NCBI GenBank assembly: GCA_005281725.1
Contig: SSBO01000001.1
Coordinates: 8,398,115-8,462,114, forward strand
Direction of reading: 5' to 3'
DNA: 64,000 bases
Source: Wuchereria bancrofti
Taxonomy: Eukaryota > Nematoda > Chromadorea > Rhabditida > Onchocercidae
In this document: piece by piece, positions 1 to 12,545 of the stretch
Numbering within the stretch: position 1 is the stretch's first letter
Layout of the letters: each line of letters opens with the position of its first letter
Made by a program: the position numbers and the translations under genes
Notes under the pieces: model-generated
Seen by the model: only the letters and a program-made list of their open reading frames with translations
Databases searched by the model: none
Told to the model about the DNA's origin: nothing

Positions 1-622
1 CATAACCTAAGATGTAATCAAGAATTACAATTTCACTTTATAAATTTCATCAAGCAAGGAACTGAAGCAAATGATCAGATTAATCAATTTTTTCTTCATA
101 GCACTCATTTTCTCTTTTTTTGTGCAAAAAACTATGCCGAAGAATTGATAAGCAAAATTTATAACATTATGATATTACGAAATAAATGAAGGAAAAAATA
201 CGAAATGATCAAAATCTCTGTGATGAAATTTCTTACCTATCTAAAAGAGAACGATAAAATGATAACATTGAATTCATTGGAATGATAAAATGATAGCAAT
301 AAATTAACCCGAAAAAATGAAATACAGAAAAAGTAGGTAATGTGACCACCGTCCATTGTCGGAATCATTGCTGGGAGAATAGCTTGGGATCAAATAGAAG
401 AAAGAAGTTAGAGGCATTTCATGTTAAATTATTTTTGTTATCCATTTTATAACTTGGGCGGATATCCTAATTATCTTGCAAGATTTGTCATAGGCCTTCT
501 CTCTCACCGAGTCAAATACTTTGCTGTGTCAAACACTTCTCTATACCAAACTGAGGTCACGAAAAGTTCTATTCTCTACACCTTTCTTGCAGTTGTCTGA
601 GAACAAATCCATCTATTTGAAA
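1..622 (+). repeat. Left arm of the inverted repeat
   Basis: Reverse complement of 2053-2585, with scattered substitutions and a few small indels. The outer segment of about 50-170 has no full counterpart in the right arm. Confidence 0.85.
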
Positions 623-897
623 ACCACATTGGCTCTTAGATAGAAGTGCTTCGGCGACATGAATTTATTTAGAAGTATTCTTGTAAGAAAATTGGCAGTT
701 GTAAAAAGCGAAGTGATACTTCGATACTTCAAGCAGAGTGCGACTCGGAGATTTAATAGAATTTCGCTTTGTTCCCAGAAGTCCACAATATACTCGTAGA
801 ATTTAGTGCGAAGTGCTTCCAGATTTCGGATGGATTTCAATTGCTGTATGGATTTGAGAGTCTCTTCAAAGATGAAGACTACGTCCAGTTCAGTTGG
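613..897 (-). pseudogene. ORF remnant in foldback loop, unknown
   Basis: An open minus-strand frame of about 95 codons between two stops, straddling the inner edge of the left arm. It reads as a charged, leucine-rich segment (KSIRNLEALRTKFYEYI) followed by hydrophobic and basic residues. No family is recognised with certainty. Its position inside a repetitive element suggests the relic of an element-encoded protein. A splice-like acceptor (TTTTCAG) lies upstream on the minus strand at about 943-949. Confidence 0.25.
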
Positions 898-1495
898 TTA
901 CTGATGTGCTGAACTGCGGAGTCTTTAGCTGGATGATAAACACTGAAAAGAGATTGGTTGAAAATGGAGGATTTATTTATTTATGAGAAGGGATTGGCAT
1001 TTGAGCTCCGAAGAGGACTTTCAAAGCCTTGTAGAGTACTTTGTGGTCGCTAGTATCTTCGCATGATTAGATCTTTTGTCCGAGACTGTTGAATCACTTG
1101 ATGTACTTACTGTTTTTGTTGAAGTTTACTAATTCCGAAATACCTATTTTTCTTGCAAGATAGGATGATTAATAAGGTGTGTTTTCAGAGTAACTCTCTT
1201 CTTTGATAGCTATTCCTGTGGATTGTTTTCAACAAACCAATCCTTAGATTTCCTTGATAAGAATTCTAAACTTTCTGTGCAGGTTTGTTTGCTGAATGCT
1301 ATTTTTTATAAGTTGCTAGAGTGCTGAAGGGGAGGAATCTATGGGATGATCTGCAAGTCTGATTGGAGGTTAACCTGAAAGTTGTTTCTTCGTAATTTCA
1401 AATTATTGTTGACTCCGATCTTCTTCCTTGGAATTTCGTCTCTTCTAGGTTTGGTTGGAAGTGTAGATTTTGAATTGCACAAGACGGTAATCTGT

Positions 1496-1681
1496 TTAAC
1501 ATTTTGCACTAGGCATCGCTAGGATATGACGAACATCGCGAATGCATCTTTGGTGTCCACTTAGACTTGTTACTCTGCTACTGAAATCTTCAGGGATCAT
1601 GACTTTATAGTCTACAGGAAATTTTTGGTGCCCAAGATGTAGACGATGAGGTGCCAATGTTTGGATCGAAGATGCACCCAA
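1496..1681 (-). pseudogene. ORF fragment in foldback loop containing a duplicated 23-residue segment
   Basis: A short open frame containing QKFPVDYKVMIPEDFS, followed by RVTSL. A second copy of the same segment, with conservative changes only (S to N, V to I), is encoded at about 1780-1850 on the same strand. Family not recognised. It probably belongs to an element-encoded protein that duplicated internally before the element decayed. Confidence 0.35.
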
Positions 1682-2052
1682 GTCCTTTTAAGCTGTCTGT
1701 CTGCTAAAAGATGATTTAGAACTTTATCAGAAAACGGCCATTATCGCCAAGTAGTGCTTTCCAGCACTGTTTTTCAGGCTTTAGACTTGTTATTCTGTTA
1801 CTGAAATCTTCAGGGATCATAACTTTATAGTCTACAGGAAACTTTTGAATAAGATGGTGAAGAGATCAGGGATCATGTTTCATCTTGAATAGTTGGGGCA
1901 TATATGTTGAAAAAGATAGCTTGTTTATTTTGTAGTGGAAGGCGTGAAGAGATAATGAAATCAAAATGATGACGGATTTCACTAATTGGTTCAATTGCAG
2001 CAGATGATCATTGGCTGTGGTTAGTTAGCCGAGTTAAATATTAAAATGAGAT

Positions 2053-2585
2053 AGAATAGATGGATTTGTTCTTAGACAACTGCAAGAAAGGTGTAGAGAA
2101 TTTTCGTGACCTCAGTTGGTCATAGAGAAGGGTTTGACACAGCAAAGTATTTGACTCGGTGAGGGAGAAGGCCTATGACAAATCTTGCAAGATAATTAGG
2201 ATGTCCGCCCAAGTTATAAAATGGATAACAAAAATAATTTAACATGAAATGCCTCTACCTTCTTTCTTTTATTCGGATACTGTACTGATTCAAAGCTATT
2301 CTCCCAACAATGATTCCGACAATGGACGGTGGTCACATTACCTACTTTTTCTGTATTTCATTTTTTCGGGTTAATTTATTGCTATCATTTTATCATTCCA
2401 ATGAATTCAATGTTATCATTTTATCGTTCTCTTTTAGATAGGTAACAAATTTCATCACAGAGATTTTGATTATTTCGTATTTTTTCCTCCGTTTATTCAT
2501 AATATCATAATGTTATAGCTTGCACGGGAAAAAAAGGGGAAATCATTTGCTTAAATTCCTTGGACTGATTGTATCTTGGGTTATG
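2053..2585 (-). repeat. Right arm of the inverted repeat
   Basis: Inverted partner of 1-622, internally deleted near its outer end (about 2518-2560). It ends in ttgggttatg, matching the inverted left end. Confidence 0.85.
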
Positions 2586-2829
2586 TTGATAGTTTTGAAC
2601 AACTAAATTATGCTTCATCCTTTATTACAACTTGTTAGAATTAGTTTCAATTATTTGATGTTGAAGAAAACAATTGTTTCATGCTTCATTAAGAAAGAAA
2701 TTTTATTTCAGCAAGGATTTCGAGAAACTTTTTTTATCCTACAATAGCCAATAAATATGTTTTTAATAACTGTCAACTATATGATATAAAGCCAAATCTT
2801 TTTTTTTTTTTTTAAAAAGCATAACTCTT

Positions 2830-4619
2830 TCATTTTCTACACAATCCAGATTCTTTTGAACACTTCTTGGTATTGCAATCGTTGTCCGTTCTGCATGGTT
2901 GGCCAAGCTCATATATCAACTCTGTGAGTACATTTCCACTGAAACATTTGCCCTATGAATCAAATTAAATGAAGTATGTATGTTTCCATAATCTTTTGAA
3001 ATCGAATTACGAAATAACAAGCAGAATGACAAACGACAGCTTAATAAATATAGGTGGCTGCTATTGAACTGTCTCCTGTCATTGATAATAACATTAAAGC
3101 TTACACGGGTGAATAATGGCAAACAACTATAAGTGTGTGACCACCAGCGCAGTTTGTAACAATACCACAACCAATTTTATGCGTTTTACCCCAAGCCATC
3201 TGAAAATAAATGTTCAAATAAAATTTACAGGAACTTCCTTAATTGTAAAGGTCATCCGATTTTTTCTTTTTTTGGCAAAAAGAGATCGATCCTTTTTAAA
3301 TTTTGTCTTTCTTGCCAGGATAAAACTTCTAGAATTGTCTCAAGACCAACCAGAACAATCTTACCTTTCTTTAGAATTAAGTTTTTAGGTCTTGTTTGAT
3401 AAAAATGAAACGATTAACTCGATCAGTCTTTGAAATCATAGAAAGCATTTTTAACTAAATGCTGAACTGAGCTGTTATAAACCTCAAGATTTCAAAACTA
3501 TGCTTATAACAGAAAATGGCCTACTTACTATCTTGAGTTTAAAGAGATAAGTTACTTTCTCATTATTCTTGCAGTCGGTCGAAATGCAAAGTGTGTTCTT
3601 AAATATAATACACTTTGAAGCAGAAGTATAAGTTGAGTTGGTTATTTTGAGGTGCAAAAAGATTGCTCAGAGCTCCCGAAATTTCCCGAAATCTTCTTAG
3701 TTTGTATAGGTATCATTTAAATGTGAAATGACATAGTTTTTTTTCCAAATTTGAAACTGTGTGATAAATGCAACCTGTGTGAAATGCAAAACATTTTGCC
3801 TAGAAACTTCCGGAGTCAAACGGTTCGAAGGGTTATCAGTGTACAGTTGCGGAAGTTCTGACCACCAGCTTTCCCCAGCATTCGTACCAGCGGTATTTTT
3901 AAGCTCTGGAAACGATATTTCGTTAATTCATTTCTGTTAACCCATTATTATTTTTTGATTTCCAATATCCCACTTATCATGTACACTGAAAAGTGCTTCT
4001 AAATTTAATATGACATAAAATATATATAAACATACTTTCAACGCTTACTGATGACCAGTAAGCGTAGAGATTTTCACCGGTTCCTTGTCTTTGATTTTTC
4101 GGTGAGTGTCCAAAGACGCACTGATTTGCCCATCTTTGCGCAGAATTTTCTAACTGACAACTCCATGTCTAAACAATCAACAAGTAATAATTAAGACTAA
4201 TAAATATCAGCATTGAGTAATTCAATAATTATTACAACAACAAAGGGAAGATGAGAACTTTCAGTAAATTTCAAAAACTTTGAATATATCTTTACCAGTT
4301 GCAACATATTTTTGCCTCGTGGCATGAATATGTTATCTTTATTTTTTAACTTTCCATGAATCAGTGATGAACGAAATTCATTATGTTGATCAACGATGTC
4401 TATACGTTGTTGCGGTGTTAGTTGACCTCCTGGACATTCAAAAGCCGCCACAGCTGCAACAACTTAACTGATTTATCACTTTTCGAAACCACTTAACGGG
4501 ATGGAATAATACTACACTTTCAGATATTCAGAATTTATGACTTAGATTTATCATAATGAAATAAAATTATCATTCAACATACCAACAATAGTTGCAGAAA
4601 ATATGACGAAAAGTAACAT
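2830..4619 (-). CDS. Secreted CAP-superfamily protein, venom-allergen-like (VAL/ASP type)
   Basis: Six exons on the minus strand: 4583-4619, 4296-4453, 4036-4168, 3775-3905, 3105-3199, 2830-2938. They join in phase to 220 residues, the usual length of filarial VAL-1-type proteins. Residues 1-15 or so form a signal peptide (MLLFVIFSATIVAVAA). The CAP domain follows, with HNEFRSSLIHG near residue 36, GENLYAYWSS, and HFTQ/MAWGKTHKIGCG split across exons 4 and 5. The C-terminus is a cysteine-rich tail (CRTDNDCNTKKCSKESGLC). Exon 3 has two possible donors (after 4049 or after 4036). The second is chosen because it keeps the expected residues VSVEKLKNTAG and the phase. Nematode VALs are secreted, and sterol binding or host interaction has been proposed for the family; the role of this copy is not shown by the sequence. 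It is a stand-alone gene. Confidence 0.95.
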
Positions 4620-6335
4620 TTTGCGGGATTTTCTGGCAGAATGTACACTGTTAGCTTTGAAAATATATTTGATAACAGAAGATGTCGTTTAGTAAGTATA
4701 TGAGATGACTGAAATTTTATCTTCACTGATTACCTTTTATGCAATTTCTGGAATACGTATTTGAAGACAACATGGAACTTCTATCGTTTGCTTTTTAAAA
4801 CTGCTCAAATGCTTTCAATTATCGATAAATCAAATTATTATTGAAGACTGCTTGACAAATATTTGTTTCTATTCATCTTTTTGCGGCTCACTTTTCATCC
4901 GTGTTTTAATTACTTCCTTTTATTTATTATTTTTTTAATATTTTATAGCAAAAGCAAACTAATAAGAAACGTAGTATTCTGCATCTCAAATTTCAATCCA
5001 ATAATTCTTTGGTACGAAAACGCAAAACTTCCTGATGAAATCAAATTTCAGTAATTTGTTTGCCATAATACAAGTGACTGCTGCCTTGTAAAGAGTACAA
5101 TAGAACAATTAACTTTATCTGCTGTATTTTATCCTTTCTAATTTTATTAAATTAAAGTTTAGTATAGAACGGTATACTTGTTAATATTAGCTAAATTTTT
5201 TTCGAAATAACGGATTTATTACAAATTTTAATAAAATGATTTATTTTTATTTAAAATACCATTTGCTAAATATCATATTTAAAATTTTCAATGCTTACCA
5301 ATATTTTCAAATCTTTTTTTTTCTGAAATAGAGAATTTTCTTTTCTTTTTTTTTTTTTTGAAAAAGAAACTTACAAATAATTACGCCAAAATATTATCGC
5401 ATCATTTCATTCAATCATAGAACATGTTCAAGCATGTTAGGTGACAATGAAAAAAATTTGCCGAAATTTTAATTTGTGGCAAAGGATTTGGAAATTTTGT
5501 TTAATTAAAACCCTTTTTTCCAAATTTGAATTAGAAAATGAGAAATGCGTGTTAATTTTTTTGTATCGGGAATCAATGTCAGTTAAATTTGCAATTTTCG
5601 GCATATATTCATTCAATTAATGTAATCATGAATATACTCATATGAGAAGTTACGTGTTCTTACGTGAACCTTATCAAATCATCAATTATACGATTAGAGG
5701 TATTTTTTTACTTCTTCCAATTTTATATTATCACTGGTAATTACAAACATTTATTAAATCTTTTTCTTTAAAAAGATTTAAAAAAAAAATTTATTTCTCG
5801 CTCTGTCCGTCTGACTCTCTCAGCAGTTACGTTAGTCTTTGATTCTCTACAAATTTATCAAACTCTCAATAATATGTAGCGAAAATGTATGATAAATGCA
5901 AAATTTTGAATTTTTATTCCATGTTGTTGTCGAGATATTGTCGGGTACACGGGGATTTAGCTTATGCGAGGCATTGTGAATTTTTAATTTACCATTTGCA
6001 AGTTTATCTCTGTCTGGGAGACCAGAAAAAAAAATCATAACCAAAGAATATTCAAAGATGTCTGTTTCAGTTGCGTGCATAATCGAATTTTTGAAATTTT
6101 TGAAACTTAAAAAATAACTATTTGTTGAGGGAAAGCGATAACTGTTGTCGGTGAGTGATAAATATTTATTTGATATAATATTTTTATATCATATTTTTAC
6201 GTTTTATGTAATATTTCACGTTAAAATTATATAACATCTATATATTTATTCGTTTATAGTATTGTTTGCTTATAGTTTTATTTTAATAAGAAATGTTAGC
6301 TACAAAGTAAACGTACTATCTTTTCTTCGAATAGA
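4620..6335. other. Intergenic, AT-rich; no gene seen
   Basis: Region between the VAL start (divergent) and the calpain-7 start. It holds homopolymer A/T runs (about 5318-5360, 5777-5790) and no exon with matched acceptor, donor and open frame. It must contain both promoters, but no recognisable element stands out. Confidence 0.6.
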
Positions 6336-9300
6336 ATGGACGAAGTAACTTACTCCGCCCAGATGGCTATTGCATATGATAAAGCGTGTCAATGGGATGC
6401 CGCTATTTGCTTTTATGTTGTTAGTTTTTCCTTTTTTTTAATTTGCTTTTGGTAAATAAGTAATTTATTTGCCATTGTAAATAAGTGAGACAAATAATTA
6501 TATTATATAGTAAAGTAACAAATAGTTATATATTAATAAGTGGATAATTAGATTATATGGTAAATGAGTTAATATGAAGCAATCATAGTATGAATAAATG
6601 GTTTATGTACTGGTTAATTAAGAGGAGAGAAGGTTTATAAGTAAATGAATCAAGTGTTTAAGAAGTAAGTATATGACTAATGAATTATTAATCTAGCTAT
6701 TTGGTAAGTTACCAAACTAATAAATGAGCTAAGTTTATAAGCGAATAAATTGTATATGGAATATCCCAACAAATTGCTGAAAAAATGAACCAATTTAAAC
6801 GAGTAGTTCGATACAGAAATCAGTGAATTAATCTCGTTGTCAAGTTAAATTTCACTTTTTTTCATCAGTTTTTAAAATTCCGCAAATTGTAAAAATTGTT
6901 GTACAAACATTTGTCCTTTTTCAAAATTTCAGTACATTAAGCTAATCCTTCACATATTTTGATGTTCTGCTTTTTTTTACACTTGAAACATGCATTATGA
7001 TTATTCTGGACATTTATAAATGACAAGTTATATCTTAGGATGCTGCTGATTCAATCCTGGAACTGATACGGCAAGGAAAAATTTCATCTTCGTACAAACA
7101 GAGAGCAGAAGAATATGTGAAACGTGCTGAAATAATCAGATTACAAAGTATGTTGACTTCCATCTTTCTGTTTACATATGTGGTTATTTACAGTGGTTTA
7201 TCAATGAACAACTTTAAGATTGCATTTATTTATAATTTACCTGTAATTCCTTGCATTTATTTATAATTCTGATGTAAATTTTATTTTCATGTCAATCTTA
7301 CTAAAATATTTGACATATAAGTATTTTCGCTGATAGTTTTTCACATGAGTTTATAGTTTTGACGTACTGAAAAAAGGGAATTCATTCATTAGATGCATCA
7401 AAGAAATCAAGCAACATCAAAAGCCAACAGCAGCTTAATCTTGAACGAGCCGAATTTTTGTTGCATGAGGCATTGGATCAGGATGAAGCGGGAAATATCG
7501 GCGAGGCTGTCATATTGTATTCTCAAGCCATTGAACTTTGCATCAATACTTCGGTTCGTCTAACTTTTCTGCACTTATGGTTGGTTGTTCTCGTCTTAGA
7601 TGCCGGAATGTAAATATTTAAATTAGCCAGATTTTAAGAGCACGTCTTATGATTCTACGGTGGCTGAAAAGTTACGTCAATTGGCTAAGAAGGCTTTGGA
7701 TCGAGCAGAAGTTCTGAAAGCTCAAAAGAAGCTGAGAGAAAGTCCTACCTTAGATTTACCTGAGCCTCCTGTGGATGGTATGTTTCATTTATTTTATCCA
7801 TACATTTATTATTGCCGCTTTATAAATACGAAACGTTTCGATTCTTTTTTCAAATTTAATCTGAAACACTTTTCAAGAAGCAAAGCTTAGTTGCAGTAAT
7901 GTATGAAGTTTTGAAGTGTGATAGCTCATTCTTAATTTTATCGAAGAAGTAAACTTGTATTACTTAATTTGTATGAAAATAATCTACTAACATAATGAAA
8001 TAGACCAGGTATTTGTAGAAATATCTGATTTGAATATAAACACGAACTTTGAGCAGTCGGCTGCTAAGCCTAATAGTAGTAAAACAACGTTGGCCATTAG
8101 ACGGAAAACTGGAGATGGTGATAGTGATCGCCTTACCAAATCCGAATTAACAGTATTGGCGACAACATCAAATGTTAATGGAAGGCAGTATGTCCCTTTT
8201 TTGGCTGTTGATCTAAAGGAACGCTTTGCTTATCCGACACCATTTACGTAAGTTTGCAAACATAGAATTCTTAGTTTTAATGAAATATAATTCAAAGAAA
8301 AAAAGGACAGTGGGATTTATTTGAAATATCATTTTAGTGATAAACATGGTTTGTTGGCTTTGTCTGATAAACAAGCAAAGCGACTAAAAAGTTGGATGCG
8401 TCCAGATGAATTCATGCAATCTCCGAAAGTAATTGATCGGGTCGATAGCGGTACTATTAAACAGGTTTGCTTCTTTCTCCTAGTTTTTTTGCCAAAAAAA
8501 CCACAATTATAAAAACAGTAAAAAACAGTACTTTTTCTAGTATCGAAATATGTCAGACTCCATTTCACATTTCGCTGAAATGTAATATGTTTCAGTGCGT
8601 TGAGAACGTTTTGGCTTACCTAGCAATGATTATATAATTCAAATTAGTTGCAGACACTGAAATAGGTAGTTGGAAGGTACAGCGCTCTTAATACTTTTTT
8701 CATGTTTTATTTAGAATTTGAAATGAAAGAAAATTTTTTATCACTGTTTTAGTCAATTGTGTCCGACTGCTCTTTCGTAGCTTCACTAGCCATATCAGCC
8801 CGGTATGAAAGCCGTTTTAAGAAGCCATTGGTGACAAGGTATTTTGTGAATATTGTTTTTTTCCTTACGATATCCTCATTTCATGATGTATTCTATATTT
8901 CAAATTATGATTTCTCAAACGCCTACTAGGCCTGGAAACTTTTTTATTCTAGTCTAGACTGTAACATTAAGAAAAATTTATCGACGAAACATAGTTAGTC
9001 TGTGTTTTGTCAATGTTTTTGTCATGTTCTACCCTTGTAATATTCCTAAGATGAATCATCGGGTTGTCCGACTTTAATTTCTTTGCAGTATAATATATCC
9101 TCAGAATAAGTCCGGCTTACCATTGTATAATCCTTGTGGGAAATATATGATCAAAATGCATTTCAATGGTGTTTGGAGAAAGGTAAAGGTTTTGTTCAGG
9201 TATGCATATTGTATATGTGTACTGTATTATTTGTTCTTTTTAATCGGTAACAGATAGCGCGTATATTTAAGTGAACATCCTCTCATTTGCTGTTCTAACC

Positions 9301-12300
9301 TATTTTTCGCAGGTATATATCCACACACTAGTTTTTTCTGGATGTCACTGTATGATCTTCCCTTTCCAGATGTACGACTTAAAGTCTGATGAGACAACTC
9401 ATCATTTTCAGTATTGATAAATTCAGTCATATCCTTTACTTAATGATTTAAACAGATTTCATTTTTGAATAGAGCATTTTCTCATTTATATAAAGAAAAA
9501 CAGAGAAGTTTCCTAATGCTACATTATTTCGAAATACAGAATTAAATATTAAATAGTAGTTTGACTTTAATTCATATTTTCCGGTCGTAATCGATGATCG
9601 ATTTCCCATTGGTGAATACGGTGATTTCCTGTGTTCATATAGTCAACAAAAGTTTGTAATTTGACAGTTCACATTCTTTTCATGTTTTTAGTTTTGTACA
9701 GTTAATTTTGCTTCAACTGTATTTGAATTTAAGATGAAACTGGAATATTTTGCAGAAATGAATTATGGGTTTCGTTGCTTGAAAAGGCTTACATGAAGGT
9801 GATGGGTGGATACGATTTTCCGGGCTCAAATTCGGTAATACTTTGAAATTAGCGACGAAAAATAAAATGATGTTGTAAAAGCCTATATTTTCTAATGCTG
9901 AAATATTATTTTCAGAGCATTGATATGCATGCATTAACAGGTTGGATACCTGAGAGAATAAGTATTAAAAAAGATTGGTCTACTAACGATGCTAACGCTG
10001 TATTCGGAAAGCTTTTTACAAGGTTTATTTGTAAAACTGTTTTGAATAAAGACATATGAACTGACAATGATGTAATTAGTCCTTGATCATTTGTAACTAA
10101 TCGAACAGAAAAGATCAGAATAAGTGTGTTTCACATTTCTTGAAGTTTTCGCGCTGTTAAAAAGTGCGAAATGTAGTCCTGAAAATTAACGTCATTCTAT
10201 CGATAAATAATTTTATCTCGAGATTAGTTTAAACATTAGTTTAGGTATCACCAAGGCCATTGTTTGATTACACTGGCAACTGGTAAAATGGATCAGCTGA
10301 CGATTAATCGAACTGGCTTGGTTGATGCTCATGCATATGCCGTATTAGATCTGAGAAAAATTGAAGTATGAAACAACTTATTCCTCCTTTTATTTTGTAT
10401 GATAATTTTTATCTTGTCACAGAATGTTTATTAGAATATCTTGCTCTGCAGGATAAACAGTTGTTGATGCTGAAAAATCCTTGGACACATTTGCGCTGGA
10501 AAGGACGCTATTCTGAGAAGGATAAGCTCAGCTGGACACCCCAACTTTGCAAAGCGTTGGATTACAATCCTGCCGATGCCCAGCAATTCGATGATGGTTA
10601 AAACTGATTTCGTTAATTTTTATGCTGAAGTTTTGAAGAAACACGAGCTTTAGTTGAAATTGATTTTAGTACGAAATTACTAAATTGTTGCAGTTTAGGT
10701 GTGTTTTGGATCGACTTTAAGTCGGTTTGTCATTTCTTCGACGTATTTTACGTGAATTGGGATCCCTCGATATTTCCATACACATATGGATTACATGCGT
10801 AAGTGCTTACAATTTTATGTTCAATAAGAAATGCATAACTTTATATGGATCGATCTTATGCAAGTTTCCTTTTGAGGATGTGGTCAGCAGGTTTGGGACC
10901 AGTGAAAGATTTGTATAGTGTAGCAGACAATCCTCAGTACACACTGGAAGTAAATAGTAATGGTTCAGTTGCAATATGGATTTTGCTCACTCGTCATATA
11001 ACAGACAAAGTCAGAGCTTTAAATTTCGAATGTATTTTATTGTTGAATTTGATTTGAATTACGAAATTATTTTGGTTTAGGAATCATAATTCCTCTTTTT
11101 AGAATGATTTTGCTAACAACAAAGAATATATCACAGTAATGGTCTACAAATCAGGGAAGAAAATTTACATACCATGTCAGATTTTCGGTGATATTCATAT
11201 CGTTTTATCTATATTTGATAAGAATGATGTAGTTCATAAAAGTATTACTTGATATTTTATTAATTAAGGTACTAGCAAATCTAGAAAAATATACTTTTAT
11301 ATAAAGGTATTTGATTGGAAACGCTCTAAGTTTATGTTTAGGTTTTTTAAAATCTAATCATGATATCATGAGTTTTAGCTGATCCAAAACCAATAATGGA
11401 TGCAGTGCGATTGAATAGTCCTCACTATTTATGTCAAATGATTATCTCTGAATGTGGTTATCAAAAATATACCCTAGTTGTTGCTCAGGTTAGATTTTCC
11501 AAGTAGCTCTCTATTTATTAAAGAATATTCAAATACGGATTCACAGATGATAAACTTTTAAGCTTTATGTAAAATCAACTATAATTTCCAATTAGTTTAC
11601 TTCAGTTAACGTATTTTTGAAAGTAAAAAAGTTGTATTTTGGTGTGTTTGAAGTTATCATAGCAGAAAAATCTGCGCATTTGGAATAATTTGTAGAAATT
11701 TCAGTGGAGGAGTTGAAATTAATAAGGGTCAGACATGAAGTAGAGACAAAAAAAACAATGATGGGAATATTGACTATGTTATAGCGCTGTAATGACGTCA
11801 ATTTACGTTTCTATTTTTATAGTATGAAAAGATGAAGACAATATATTATACGTTACGAGTATATTCTACAGCTGAATTCCGCTTGCAGAAAGTGAAAGTG
11901 CCTTATATTTCGAAGAAAAGGGTATATCGATTTAGTATCATAAATATTCTTATTTGTTTAAACGCCTCCTGAAATGGCACGTTTTGAAGTTGTTTTTAGA
12001 TAACTGGTGAATGGAAAGGGAAAACGGCTGGTGGTTGTGGTAACGGTCCAAGTCGGGAGACTTATATGTATGTCATTTTAATCTGCATTGATCCTTATTT
12101 ATTTTCCTAATGAAGAAATTGTTGATTTGCTGTCTCTTTTGAACACTTATAATAATTTGTGTATATTTCAAAGGAACAACCCAATATACGAATTGAGTTT
12201 GGATGATGGTAGCGATGATAATGATGTACTTATCGAATTGAAGGGTCCGAAACAGTACAATATCGGTTTTGAAATTAAGCAGTTTTCCTCGTTAAGGAAT

Positions 12301-12545
12301 AAACTATTTGAAACTCGCAGTTCAGGAGCATTCAGGTTCGAATTTTCTTTATTTTTAGTTTTCGTTTTTTCATCCGATGTTTAACTGCTGATAATTTTAG
12401 ACGGGGATACACCATACTTGCTCTGGAAGAAGTACCGGCTGGTGTTTACAACATTCAAACAATGACTTTCCAACAAGGCGAAGAAGGACCTTTTTTCTTA
12501 ACGATTGAGGCATCATGTTCTTTTACAATCAAACGAATACAGTAA
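6336..12545 (+). CDS. CAPN7: Calpain-7 / PalB-type cysteine protease
   Basis: 21 exons: 6336-6419, 7039-7147, 7393-7553, 7627-7777, 8004-8247, 8338-8464, 8753-8838, 9089-9182, 9584-9651, 9756-9834, 9916-10022, 10245-10365, 10452-10596, 10699-10798, 10877-11009, 11103-11175, 11379-11488, 11823-11921, 12000-12067, 12174-12335, 12401-12545. Together they give 821 residues, close to other CAPN7 proteins. Two MIT-like helical repeats (about 1-165) bind ESCRT-III partners in this family. The CysPc core carries Cys298 (SDCSFVASL), His466 ([12 protein letters not shown]) and Asn486 (LKNPW), so the triad is intact. Two C-terminal calpain beta-sandwich domains follow; there is no EF-hand domain. All junctions are GT-AG except the exon 9 acceptor, which reads TTTTCCG (see findings). 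The family is linked to ESCRT-dependent processing and endosomal sorting in the cytoplasm. The name follows the animal orthologue. Confidence 0.95.
6420..7038 (+). other. Calpain-7 intron 1 with degenerate AT repeats
   Basis: A 619-base intron containing diverged repeats of a TAAATAAGTGA-like motif (about 6455-6760). No ORF or RNA gene seen. Confidence 0.5.

Larger units (their letters stand above)
1..2585. mobile_element. Foldback element with ~0.6 kb inverted arms
   Basis: Positions about 1-622 are repeated in reverse complement at about 2053-2585. The arms align almost continuously; for example the stretch at 342-372 (accaccgtccattgtcggaa) returns inverted at about 2310-2340. The right arm lacks some of the outer 150 bases present on the left. 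The outer ends are cataacctaagatg and its inverted partner ending at 2585. The left end may extend beyond the window. The loop (623-2052) carries minus-strand ORF fragments but no recognisable transposase. It could be a foldback DNA transposon, or two inverted copies of an LTR-like sequence, since TGTGACCACC occurs at about 341 in the left arm. The inverted repeat is seen directly; the class is inference. Confidence 0.85.

Noticed and set aside
1..2585. Foldback element as a Mariner- or hAT-type autonomous transposon
   Set aside because: No transposase motif is readable in the loop, and target-site duplications cannot be checked because the left end meets the window edge.
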